A program made the position numbers and the translations under genes. DNA of 26,568 nucleotides from Candidatus Fermentibacteraceae bacterium (GTDB lineage: Bacteria > Fermentibacterota > Fermentibacteria > Fermentibacterales > JCC-6), in NCBI GenBank assembly GCA_030596465.1, contig JAUVJW010000004.1:1-26568 (forward strand), in the 5' to 3' direction. The notes below the pieces were generated by a model, which searched no databases, was not told the DNA's origin, and saw only the letters and a program-made list of their open reading frames with translations. Positions 15,359 to 23,810 of this stretch are shown piece after piece (within the stretch, counting starts at the first letter, position 1; each line of letters opens with the position of its first letter).

Positions 15359-16201
15359 ATGAAAAAAGAAGGTATTCTCACAATGGTTCTGCTCACAGGT
15401 TCAATGCTTTTTGCTTCCTGCGGCAGAGATGATCCGATTCCCGAGTTGCGCCTTGTACCGGGTACAGCACTCCTCCATATGCATGTAGAACCAGGTTTAA
15501 GCTCCAGTTTTACATCTTTCGCGGGAGACCATATCAGCGGTTTTGTTCTTGCGGATTCCCTGTTGAAGAAGGGCTCCCTCGGACTTTCCCTTGTTGGTGT
15601 GGATATTTCAACACTGGATCCCCAGCTTCTTATTCTCACCCGAAATGTAACAGCAGAATACGCCACTGCTCTTGCAGCCAGAGTTCTTGACCTTGATCCA
15701 AGGCAGGAAACGGACAGGGTAGATCTTGTATCGGAACACGGATATGCCAGAGCCTCAGTTACTGAACAAAACGGATGGACCGCCATTTACATAGGACCGG
15801 CCCCGCATATCACATTGGGTAACTGGCTGGATCTCAATAAGGACAATTCCCTTGCGGCGGATACATCCCTGGCTAAAGTTATTCCGGAACACCAGCATAT
15901 CACCATCCTCTTTCCCGGAAATCTCTTTGGTTTTGTATCCCTTTTACCTCTTGAAAGGCAAATCCCATGGTGGACAAACTACAAGGATGCTGCTGAAACG
16001 GTAAAGCCCACAGCTCTGTCTCTCTCTCTTTCCTGGCCAGAACCGGATACAGAAGAGCCTGTTCAGGCGGGAGTAATTCTTGCAAGACGGGATGGAGGAG
16101 TAAGTTCTGTGGAAATTTCAATATCAGATACCCGTATTGACACCGACAGTTGCTTCACTCTCCTTCTGATGCTGGCCGAAGGGAGCGTCTTCAATGAGTA
16201 A
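15359..16201 (+). CDS. Lipoprotein of unknown function in an ABC transporter operon
   Basis: 280 residues. The N-terminus is a clear lipoprotein signal (Lys-rich MKKEG, hydrophobic core, LFASC with the lipidated Cys at position 21, followed by GRDD). Asp residues just after the Cys are known to disfavour outer-membrane sorting in enterobacteria, but the rule need not apply here. The mature part is mixed alpha/beta with no motif I can assign; it has hydrophobic strand-like stretches (PQLLILTRNV, HITILFPGNLFGFV). GGGAG (15342-15346) lies 12 bases before the ATG, somewhat far. The stop overlaps the next start by eight bases (ATGAGTAA). It is therefore translated with the ABC ATPase and is probably the periplasmic-face partner or a substrate-handling lipoprotein of that transporter (inference). 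Confidence 0.88.
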   Translation: MKKEGILTMVLLTGSMLFASCGRDDPIPELRLVPGTALLHMHVEPGLSSSFTSFAGDHISGFVLADSLLKKGSLGLSLVGVDISTLDPQLLILTRNVTAEYATALAARVLDLDPRQETDRVDLVSEHGYARASVTEQNGWTAIYIGPAPHITLGNWLDLNKDNSLAADTSLAKVIPEHQHITILFPGNLFGFVSLLPLERQIPWWTNYKDAAETVKPTALSLSLSWPEPDTEEPVQAGVILARRDGGVSSVEISISDTRIDTDSCFTLLLMLAEGSVFNE

Positions 16202-16865
16202 ACCCTTAATTGACGCTCAGTCTATAAACAAAACTTTCGATAGACTTAAAGTTCTTGACGGCACCAACTTCACTTTGTCAGAGGGTGAATTCGTGGCAAT
16301 AACCGGCAAAAGCGGAGTTGGAAAATCCACACTGCTTGGTGTGCTTGGCGCCCTGGATCCAGCTTTCACCGGAAAGCTGATTCTCAATGGGGTGAATGCG
16401 GCAGAGGCCACATCTGTACAACTTGCGGAACTGCGAAGGGAATTCATGGGCTTCATTTTTCAGGACTTTCATCTATTGCCGAATCTGAGTGCATTTGACA
16501 ATGTTCTTCTCCCTGCGGTTTTTTGCGGAACAGACACAAAAAGTGTCAGAAATGATGCAGCGGCAATTATTTCAAGACTTGGTCTTCGCAATGACAATAC
16601 ACCAACTCGATTTCTCTCAAGGGGCGAAAGACAAAGGGTGGCCTCCGCCAGAGCATTGGTAAACAATCCGCGGGTTCTCATGGCGGATGAGCCTACAGCA
16701 AGCCTGGATGAGGAGAGCGAGGAAAATCTCTTCGATCTGCTGGATTCGATCCGCAAGGAAAAGGGGTTTGCAATTATTGCAGTCCTGCACTCGAAGAAAA
16801 TACTATCCAGAGCAGATAGAATACTGACGCTCAGAGAGGGGATTCTTCATGAAAAACACGCGTAA
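16194..16865 (+). CDS. ABC transporter ATP-binding protein, MacB/LolD type
   Basis: 223 residues, the size of a single LolD/MacB-class nucleotide-binding domain in the cytoplasm. Walker A GKSGVGKST is at 38-46, the Q-loop Gln at 90 in FIFQDFHLLP (a wording typical of the MacB/LolD/FtsE group), the signature LSRGERQR at 141-148, Walker B VLMADE at 161-166 with D-loop SLD, and the switch His at 199. The signature has Arg in place of the first Gly of LSGGE and the switch is VLHS instead of VTHD; the residues essential for hydrolysis are retained. The gene overlaps the lipoprotein upstream by 8 bases and the permease downstream by 17 bases, so stoichiometric translation is expected. Confidence 0.95.
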   Translation: MSKPLIDAQSINKTFDRLKVLDGTNFTLSEGEFVAITGKSGVGKSTLLGVLGALDPAFTGKLILNGVNAAEATSVQLAELRREFMGFIFQDFHLLPNLSAFDNVLLPAVFCGTDTKSVRNDAAAIISRLGLRNDNTPTRFLSRGERQRVASARALVNNPRVLMADEPTASLDEESEENLFDLLDSIRKEKGFAIIAVLHSKKILSRADRILTLREGILHEKHA

Positions 16866-18132
16866 AGCTATTTCCCTCTGGAATCGCGGTCACTGGAAAG
16901 ATTATGTATTCAGCCAGGGCATGCTGCTTATTGCTTCTCTGCTTCTTGTTTTCTTCATATCCATAGGGCTTGGCGTAGGGAACATTCTTCAGCGGTTCCT
17001 CTCCTCTGATCTTCCGGAGGAACAGGTTCGCGTCACACCTCTGGGTGTTCAGGCAGGGTTTTTCCAGACGGAAAGAGGCGGCATGGAAATTACTGCCGAC
17101 ATCATGGATTCTCTCGCCGCGCTCCCGCAGGTTGATAGAATTGACCCGCAGGTTTATGCCCATGTTCCGGCTTACCTCAGGGGGCTCCTGGGAGGACGCA
17201 ATTACTACACCGATATCACTCTTGAAGGTGTCTCCCACGCCTTTGTACCCGATTCCGTGCTGGAGCACATCGACTGGAACTACACGCTGAGTGACAGCGC
17301 GACAAAACCTCTTCCAATAATCCTCAGTGAAAACCTTCTGATCCTTTACAATGCAGGCTTCGCCGAATCCAATGGGCTCATGGGTCTTACCCCCGAGGGG
17401 GTCATTGGTCTCGAAGTACAGGTAAATGTGGGCAGCAGTTCTATTGCCTCACTCCAGGCACCGCCAATTAATCTTCGGGCAGAGATAGTGGGAACATCCC
17501 GTAATACGGCTCTCTTTGCTCTGGCCGTTCCAATTGAATTTGTAGAGGAAATAAATGCCATTTACCTTCCTGATGACCGGCACACATACAGTGCCCTGAT
17601 GGTAACAGCGCACAAAGCGGAAGATGTGCCGGAAATTGTGCGTTACGCGGAGGAAATGGGGCTCTCTGCAGAAACTCGCAGAGGAATCGCCCAGAAGGCG
17701 GAAATTCTGGTCGGTGTGGTAACAGCAGCTCTCGGGGCGCTTGCCGCGGCAATCCTGTTCTCTTCTGTAGCCAGTGCCATTCACACCCTTGTTGCTGACC
17801 TTAAAAACAGATCCTATGCCCTTGGTGTTCTTGTAGCTCTTGGAACTAAAAGAGAGAGACTTGTGTACATTTTTGCCTTCCAGATATTCTTCATGTCTCT
17901 GATCAGCACTGTGTCGGGAGGCTTGCTGGGCTGTGGTCTGTCTTACCTTGTGAGTACAACCTTACTGAACCTGCTTCCTGTACTGAAAATGGCCGTGAGT
18001 TCGCTGGCCGTTTACCCTGTTGGCTGGCTCTCCACAGGGCTTGGGCTTGTACTTTCTGTTTCAACAGTTTCCGCCTGGTTCTTTTTTAGAAAAATACTGG
18101 CAACACCTGTCACGGAACTTTTGCGACGTTAG
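16849..18132 (+). CDS. ABC transporter permease, MacB/LolC (FtsX-like) type
   Basis: 427 residues with the four-span layout of the type VII exporter superfamily. One membrane helix lies near 22-46, then a large periplasmic domain (about 47-275, MacB_PCD-like), then three helices (about 280-310, 330-360 and 385-410) forming the FtsX domain and ending in TPVTELLRR. The motif KNRSYALGVLVALGTKRE between spans 2 and 3 corresponds to the coupling region that contacts the ATPase (family members read REIGILRALGAS). It acts in the inner membrane, either as a homodimer with the ATPase or with a second permease encoded elsewhere. A GAGGGG ribosome site lies inside the ATPase gene. Whether it releases lipoproteins (Lol) or drives export (MacB) cannot be told from sequence. 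Confidence 0.93.
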   Translation: MKNTRKAISLWNRGHWKDYVFSQGMLLIASLLLVFFISIGLGVGNILQRFLSSDLPEEQVRVTPLGVQAGFFQTERGGMEITADIMDSLAALPQVDRIDPQVYAHVPAYLRGLLGGRNYYTDITLEGVSHAFVPDSVLEHIDWNYTLSDSATKPLPIILSENLLILYNAGFAESNGLMGLTPEGVIGLEVQVNVGSSSIASLQAPPINLRAEIVGTSRNTALFALAVPIEFVEEINAIYLPDDRHTYSALMVTAHKAEDVPEIVRYAEEMGLSAETRRGIAQKAEILVGVVTAALGALAAAILFSSVASAIHTLVADLKNRSYALGVLVALGTKRERLVYIFAFQIFFMSLISTVSGGLLGCGLSYLVSTTLLNLLPVLKMAVSSLAVYPVGWLSTGLGLVLSVSTVSAWFFFRKILATPVTELLRR

Positions 18133-18141
18133 GAGAAAAAA

Positions 18142-19353
18142 ATGAAATTCCCTTCACTTGTACTGCTGATTGTTTTCATTGCAACTGCCCAGTTTCCGGA
18201 TACATTCCTGGGTTCTGTCTCAGTTGGCCAGAATCCCATGGATGTCTGCCTGTCTCCCGATGGCAGCAGAGCTTATGTTGCTGCAGGTTTTGGATTTGCA
18301 ACCGCGATTGATATAAACGGATACTCGGATTTCTCCCTGGCGGGACTTGTATCAATTGATGGAGAACCGGTAACCCTTCAGTGTGACCCGGCCGGTGACT
18401 ATCTGTATGTCGCAGACCTGGAAAACAATCTGGTGCATGTTGTTAACACCTTGGAATTGTCTGTGGTAAAGACCCTTGATATTCAACCTGATCCAACAGA
18501 TATGACTATTTATTCCTCCGGAAACAGGATATACCTTTCTCACGAAAACGGCATGATCACAGTGATTGATACAGAAAGCCAGACAATTGCAGAAACCTTC
18601 TGGGTCGGCGAAGAAATTAATTCCGTGTGCATTACCCCCGCGCAGGATCTCGTATTCGCCGCGGATAACGGAAGCCCCGAGGAAGCTGTAATCACAACCT
18701 CCACCGGTGTCCTTACACACATCAACAGTGGAATGGACAGTTATGGTTGTGCAGTGTCCGGTAATGGCTCAAGGCTTTTCCTCTCCTGCCCGTCATGGAA
18801 CATTATCGGAGTAATGGACATCGCATCCTCAACCGTGGAGGGAACAATTTCCTGTACGGGGAATGCCCCAGATAAAATGGCTGCCCTGCCCGACCTGCCC
18901 TACCTCTATGGAGTATGCCCTGATCAAAATATCATTACAGTATTTGGAACAGACGATCTGATTGAAAAAGGAGAGATCGCCCTTGCGGGAGGTCCGGCAA
19001 ACATTGCCGTACATCCCGATGGAGAAAGACTCTTTATCGTGTGTACCGGAGACAATAAGATGAAAGTAATCGGATTTGACCCATCGGGAATTAATCCGGT
19101 AACACACGAACATATACTCAGCGTACTTGATTCACCTTCAATCGCACCATCGGTTACAGTGACCTGTTCAGAGGGTGGAACCGTTTCCCTCAGTGCTTTT
19201 GATCTGTCGGGAAGAACAGTATGGACTGCGGAAACTGTAATGGCTCAGAATGAAACACGACTGTTCCGTCTGGGAAATGTTCCCACAGGAGTGCTGATCG
19301 TAACCTCAACGATCAGAGGAACTGTGAATTCAGTTAAAGTAGTTGCCCTGTAA
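18142..19353 (+). CDS. Exported YVTN-like beta-propeller with a C-terminal sorting-domain-like tail
   Basis: 403 residues with a signal peptide (MKFPSLVLLIVFIATAQ). Repeated blades carry the YVTN pattern: NPMDVCLSPDGSRAYVAA, CDPAGDYLYVADLENN, GNRIYLSHENGMITVIDTES, VCITPAQDLVFAADNG, NIAVHPDGERLFIVCTGDN. From about residue 330 the sequence changes to a small beta domain (VTVTCSEGGTVSLSAFDL, SGRTVWTAET, VPTGVLIVTSTIRG) that resembles the type A C-terminal domain of type IX secretion substrates; the matching landmark is the DLSGR motif. If so, the protein is carried to the cell surface. AGGAGA lies 7 bases before the ATG, and the gene starts 9 bases after the permease stop, so it belongs to the transporter operon. 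Ligand and role are unknown. Confidence 0.85.
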   Translation: MKFPSLVLLIVFIATAQFPDTFLGSVSVGQNPMDVCLSPDGSRAYVAAGFGFATAIDINGYSDFSLAGLVSIDGEPVTLQCDPAGDYLYVADLENNLVHVVNTLELSVVKTLDIQPDPTDMTIYSSGNRIYLSHENGMITVIDTESQTIAETFWVGEEINSVCITPAQDLVFAADNGSPEEAVITTSTGVLTHINSGMDSYGCAVSGNGSRLFLSCPSWNIIGVMDIASSTVEGTISCTGNAPDKMAALPDLPYLYGVCPDQNIITVFGTDDLIEKGEIALAGGPANIAVHPDGERLFIVCTGDNKMKVIGFDPSGINPVTHEHILSVLDSPSIAPSVTVTCSEGGTVSLSAFDLSGRTVWTAETVMAQNETRLFRLGNVPTGVLIVTSTIRGTVNSVKVVAL

Positions 19354-19357
19354 GAAT

Positions 19358-20575
19358 TCATTCGTCCAGTGGGTGTGTCCGGGAACAGGACACACTCATG
19401 TTCCGTGTATCAACATCAATAAGAAACTCAAACTGCGGAAAGGCCGCACTCTGACCTCCCGTTGAATCAATCCACTCGGAAAAATCGCTGTATGATTCAA
19501 TTCCCGCCAGAGACGGAATTACATTGGGCGACGCTACAACATCAAAAAGGATGCCTTCCTCACAAACACCATAATTGCTGCTCATCCGGTAGTTGTAGCA
19601 TCTGTCTTCCGGCAGGATCATCCATGCTCTGTTTCCGTGGATAAGAACAACATTTTCCGGTGCTCCCTCTGCCTCAGTCATATATGAATAGTTTATCCAT
19701 GGCTGATTCCCAAGGTACCAGTCTTCCAGCACAGGGCGGGGACCAACGCTCTGAACAAGAAAAAAATCATCATCAAACCAGTTAAAGGTGGCTCCAACAC
19801 CTGTGCCTGGAAGATCGTACCTGTATTTCACACAGGTTTCAGTATCTACCACATACACAGGACCCCTCGACACTCCGGTTCCATCCGCCCCCACGGCGAA
19901 ATACTCTCCCGACGGGCTGATTTCACAAACGGAGGCCACATTAAAAACAACTTCATAGCTGAAACCCTGTGTTCCCGCAAACAGGAAAATACAATCCTGC
20001 TGCCAGTACATCTCTTCGTGATCACTTGTTACAGGATCAAATGGATTGTAAATAAGAATCAAGACCCCATCGTCCTCTTCGGAGATAATACCAATTCCAT
20101 CGGTGTTTTCTATGATCCTGTGTGCCTTGCTCATCTGACCATTCGAAACACATTCGGAGGCCTGCCAGACCAGAAAGGACACATCGTTTGCCCGGTTCGG
20201 GTCCGGCACAAGTAAGTTCCCTCTGCACCAGACTCTCCGGGAAGCCTGTTCATTCCCTCTCAGCATATACCATATATCACCGGATTCATCCACAGCAACG
20301 CCCAGAATACGCCTGGATACCCCGGTATTCAGCTCTCCGCGCTCCTCTGATTGCCATGAAGGTTCACTCATAAGAACAGCCGCTCCGCCTGCACTCACAA
20401 CCTCCATGCCGGGAACCATGGCCCTTCCGGGAACCGGCTTGATCGTAATAATGTCCAACTGGTATGCATCGGATAATTCAGGAAGTTCTCCTGGATCACA
20501 GGCATACTGGGCCCATGCTGTACTGACTGAAAAAAAGCACGGGAACAGACAAAGAAACAATAGTTTCCTGCGCAT
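19358..20575 (-). CDS. Exported protein of unknown function
   Basis: 405 residues with a classical signal peptide (MRRKLLFLCLFPCFF...) and a likely cleavage after AWA (about residue 22). The mature protein is acidic, rich in aromatic residues and Cys, and contains propeller-like phrases (GVAVDESGDIWYML, CEISPSGEYFAVGADG, GPVYVVDTETCVKYRYDLPG). A folded beta-propeller with disulfides in the periplasm or at the surface is plausible, but I recognise no family. GGAGAG lies 8 bases before the ATG. It follows the 1061-residue gene after 28 bases and is the last gene of that run. It converges on the ABC operon with only 4 bases between the stops. Confidence 0.85.
   Translation of the reverse strand: MRRKLLFLCLFPCFFSVSTAWAQYACDPGELPELSDAYQLDIITIKPVPGRAMVPGMEVVSAGGAAVLMSEPSWQSEERGELNTGVSRRILGVAVDESGDIWYMLRGNEQASRRVWCRGNLLVPDPNRANDVSFLVWQASECVSNGQMSKAHRIIENTDGIGIISEEDDGVLILIYNPFDPVTSDHEEMYWQQDCIFLFAGTQGFSYEVVFNVASVCEISPSGEYFAVGADGTGVSRGPVYVVDTETCVKYRYDLPGTGVGATFNWFDDDFFLVQSVGPRPVLEDWYLGNQPWINYSYMTEAEGAPENVVLIHGNRAWMILPEDRCYNYRMSSNYGVCEEGILFDVVASPNVIPSLAGIESYSDFSEWIDSTGGQSAAFPQFEFLIDVDTRNMSVSCSRTHPLDE
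19371..19397. terminator. Hairpin between convergent operons (possible bidirectional terminator)
   Basis: GGGTGTGTCC (19371-19380) and GGACACACTC (19388-19397) pair over ten positions with one G-U around a seven-base loop. It starts 18 bases past the plus-strand stop and lies within the last codons of the minus-strand gene. A competing stem (GGAACA 19382-19387 with TGTTCC 19400-19405) shares its loop. Neither is followed by a T run, so termination efficiency is uncertain. Confidence 0.45.
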
Positions 20576-20603
20576 TATGAATTTCTCTCCTCAAGCTGCC
20601 TGA

Positions 20604-23600
20604 TTATAAAAACAGAACCACACCATCATCCACAACAATCCATTGACCGTTTTCCAGAACAAGGTGAATTTGCTCCGTCTCTCCCTCAATGGTAACTGGT
20701 ACGACAGCAGTTTCCCCATTGATCGTTGCGTCTCCGATCTCAATCTCCGCACTGCCCAGCATAACCATCACGAATTCCTCAATTGTCATATTTTCTATAT
20801 CTTCAGCAGTTATCTCAATTCCTCCGGCTGTAAACTCTGCAGCCATTTCATCCGGGCCAAGTTTCATCACAAGGAGAACGGCATTGAAGTCTGCAAGCTC
20901 TTCTTCGGACAAAGCGCTGATGATAAATTCCCCATCGCTGCTCAACATCATATCTACAAAAAATGCCACAACTTCCTCAGGAGTTTTTCTTGCGTCCCTT
21001 GCAACCCGAAGCCCGGTATAAACATAATGGCCGTCAGGGCTGCCGGAAGATCGTGTCGAAACAGGTCGTACGGCGACAGAGGAAAAGCTGCTGCCTCGCG
21101 AAACACGGCCGTGTCCTGAACCCGCAAACGCACTGCCGTCAACAGGGCAATCGCTCAGATCGCTTGTGTACACATCAGCGCACCACTCAGCAACATTTCC
21201 AAGCATATCAAACAAGCCCCATGGATTGGGTTCAAGAAGCTTTACCTGTTCAGTACTGTTACCGGAGTTCTCCCTTAACCAGCAATACCTCTCTGCAACT
21301 GTGGATACAGTGGTGTTGCCCCAGTGGTAATCAGTGGTTGTTCCAGCTCTGCAGCAGTACTCCCACTCTGATTCAGTGGGTAATCTGTAAGTTGAATTCG
21401 GGTCGATTCTGTTCAGTTCAGCAATAAAGTTCTGGCATTCATTCCAGGTTACATAGTGTACAGGATATAATGGTCCAACACCAGTATTACTTCCATTGTT
21501 GTGGTTCTCATTCATAACCTCCTTCCACATGCCCTGTGTAACCTCTGTGGTCATAAGTTCAAAACTGTCAATCTGAACAAGACGCTCTTCGTCGCCCATC
21601 AAAAAGCTTCCAGAAGGGATTACTGCAAATTCCATGCCCCCTGCGGGTCCAACACCGCCGAAGGGCAAACGATCAACAGTCAGTGGGAATATTCCGGATT
21701 CATTCTGACTGTATTCATCACCGGCACTGTCGATCAGTATAACAGGGGTGTCTGACCCTCTTTCCCAGCTTTCAGGATCTTTTGGAATTGTTACCCTTAA
21801 AAACACTATCTGATTTGATAAAGAATCGGAACCGGCAATAAGAAATTCATTCTCGGAATAAATATTCTCAATAATACTGGAGAACAAATTCGTGAGATAA
21901 AGATCAACCACCACCATCTTCTGTAGAGCTCCAGTTGCACTGAAAATAGCAATGAATGGCAGCCTCCGGCCCCGGATTGGATGCAACTCACCTTCGGGAA
22001 CAATGGCTGTGCCAGTAACCCCAACAGTAACAATCATGCCCGACGAGGTCTTAACAACATCGTAAATGGTGGCCTCTCCAAGACCGGCACCTGTAATTTT
22101 CCACAAAGGATCACCTGTATCGCCATCCAGAAGACAAACGAAGAAAGAAACTGGATCGGTCAACCAATTCTTGACACTTCCACAGGCAAGAATGTTACCG
22201 GCCGATGTCTCTCTGAAAGACATTATGTGCGGCCAGACATCACCGCCGTCTTCTTCAGGCAGATCCAGCAGATACATGGAACTCATTGAGTAGTGAAACA
22301 AAGCCTCTCCGTCTGATGATATACGCTGAATCTCTGTAACAGGAACATAGGCATCAGGCGAGTTACTGACAATATACCCGCCATCTGAAAGCTCTGTAAC
22401 ACAGGGAGACCAGTAGCCTTCTCTATCTGTTCTTTCAAGAGAACATGTCCATACTGTATCCGCCTGCTCAGTACAGGCTATCAGAGACATTTCTCTGGAA
22501 CCGCCCAATGCAGAAGTGGTCATGATTAAACGGTTACTGGAAACAGTCTCCTGCCAGGACACCGGATATCCGTCAGCATCAATATCAACCGTCCATACCT
22601 CATCATTAAACGAAACCATATTTCGTCGAAGATGTCGGCTCAGCTGCACTCTGAATCCCGCTGCTCTCCACATCTGATATCCATCTATCAGTATTTGATT
22701 GCTGCGAAAAGTCTCGATTGGACACAGGTGCTCTGAAAGAATGCTGATGGTTACCGGATTAACCAATGACAACGGATCTTCGGCCAATCTTTCCTGAACA
22801 TAGCCCGGTATCTGATGGGTCAGTTCCCTGTCTGTCATCATCTCCTGATAGATGATATAGTGCCCTCGCGCCTCAATGGATTCGCCAAGAGCCCAGAGAA
22901 CATCCGCGATGTTGAGATGAGCAACCATCCGTTCCGGTTTAAGGTCGAGAACCTTCCTTAGAACGATCAGGGATTTGTCAAGATCTCCTGTCTGCTCAAG
23001 GTAGTATGCGTAGTTGTTCATAATCATTGCATATTCACCCAGACCCATGTATTCCGAATAGTCACAATTTACATAGTCCAGACTATCGGTGAAAGCGGCA
23101 AACCATTCTCTGTCGGTATGAAGAAAATCGGCAAGATCCCCGAAAAGGCTCACGGCTTTCCCGTAGTTTTCATGGATCTCTGCCTCCCCGGCTGCCCGGT
23201 TGATGCTTCTCAGCAGACGGGCGATCATTTCATCAGAACTGTAGTAATTTCCCGGGTAGAACATTTCGTTGATCTCGCGTATTGCCTCTGCAATTTTTCC
23301 CTCTGCCATAAGGCTGTCTGCTCTCTCCAGAGCTTCCATTGACGGGTCTCCGGAAAAGTATCGCAGAAGCTCAAGCGACCCGGAATCAATGTCCCACCGG
23401 TAACAGACAGCATAGTAGCTTGCACTGAATGGCATCTGAAAATACAGACTGATCTCATCTTCTTCTTCATGGTATCTTGAATCTGATTTTGCGAAGTTGT
23501 AATTTCCTCTGTATTCACTGGTGCCCAGAAGAAGAGGAATCTCACTTTCATGGGTTTTCCCCAGCAGAAATATGTCAAGCAAGCCCGGTTCAACTTCAAT

Positions 23601-23789
23601 ACCAGTGATCACAACCTCGTAGATGCCATTTGGAAGATCATCAGTATGAAAATAATAGACAATCGGCCTTGCTACTCTGGAAGTGTTATTCCAGTGTTCC
23701 AGCAGTTCACCGGTAATTGGTGTGTAATCTGCCCGCCCCGAAACAACAAACATCATGAGAAAAAGAAAAGGAAAAATCGCCGTTTTCAT
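20604..23789 (-). CDS. Large exported mosaic protein: TPR, propeller, SUMF1-like and NTF2-like regions
   Basis: 1061 residues with a signal peptide (MKTAIFPFLFLMMFVVSGRA). Regions in order: a beta-rich N-terminal part (about 25-145); TPR-like helices (about 150-330, e.g. YAYYLEQTGDLDKSLIVLRKVLDLKPE); a propeller-like part (about 390-700, with LSDGGYIVSNS, TSAGNILACGS, VVKTSSGMIVTVG); a formylglycine-generating-enzyme-like (SUMF1) domain (about 715-932, with VIPSGSFLMGDEE, MTTEVTQGMW, YRLPTESEWEYCCRAGTT, NPWGLFDMLGNVAEWC, RVSRGSSF, TGLRVARD); and a C-terminal acidic region (about 935-1061) that looks like a small NTF2-type fold ending in HLVLENGQWIVVDDG. In the SUMF1 part, Ser and other residues stand where active formylglycine enzymes have their paired Cys, so it is probably a binding domain rather than an oxidase. 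GGAGGGG precedes the ATG; the gene follows its upstream neighbour by 21 bases. Confidence 0.9.
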   Translation of the reverse strand: MKTAIFPFLFLMMFVVSGRADYTPITGELLEHWNNTSRVARPIVYYFHTDDLPNGIYEVVITGIEVEPGLLDIFLLGKTHESEIPLLLGTSEYRGNYNFAKSDSRYHEEEDEISLYFQMPFSASYYAVCYRWDIDSGSLELLRYFSGDPSMEALERADSLMAEGKIAEAIREINEMFYPGNYYSSDEMIARLLRSINRAAGEAEIHENYGKAVSLFGDLADFLHTDREWFAAFTDSLDYVNCDYSEYMGLGEYAMIMNNYAYYLEQTGDLDKSLIVLRKVLDLKPERMVAHLNIADVLWALGESIEARGHYIIYQEMMTDRELTHQIPGYVQERLAEDPLSLVNPVTISILSEHLCPIETFRSNQILIDGYQMWRAAGFRVQLSRHLRRNMVSFNDEVWTVDIDADGYPVSWQETVSSNRLIMTTSALGGSREMSLIACTEQADTVWTCSLERTDREGYWSPCVTELSDGGYIVSNSPDAYVPVTEIQRISSDGEALFHYSMSSMYLLDLPEEDGGDVWPHIMSFRETSAGNILACGSVKNWLTDPVSFFVCLLDGDTGDPLWKITGAGLGEATIYDVVKTSSGMIVTVGVTGTAIVPEGELHPIRGRRLPFIAIFSATGALQKMVVVDLYLTNLFSSIIENIYSENEFLIAGSDSLSNQIVFLRVTIPKDPESWERGSDTPVILIDSAGDEYSQNESGIFPLTVDRLPFGGVGPAGGMEFAVIPSGSFLMGDEERLVQIDSFELMTTEVTQGMWKEVMNENHNNGSNTGVGPLYPVHYVTWNECQNFIAELNRIDPNSTYRLPTESEWEYCCRAGTTTDYHWGNTTVSTVAERYCWLRENSGNSTEQVKLLEPNPWGLFDMLGNVAEWCADVYTSDLSDCPVDGSAFAGSGHGRVSRGSSFSSVAVRPVSTRSSGSPDGHYVYTGLRVARDARKTPEEVVAFFVDMMLSSDGEFIISALSEEELADFNAVLLVMKLGPDEMAAEFTAGGIEITAEDIENMTIEEFVMVMLGSAEIEIGDATINGETAVVPVTIEGETEQIHLVLENGQWIVVDDGVVLFL

Positions 23790-23810
23790 TACCCCTCCTT
23801 CTAAACAAGT

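Noticed and set aside
20993..21665. Active formylglycine-generating enzyme or ergothioneine-type enzyme
   Set aside because: The fold landmarks are present but the catalytic Cys pair is missing, and no sulfatase gene or iron-ligand triad is visible nearby.
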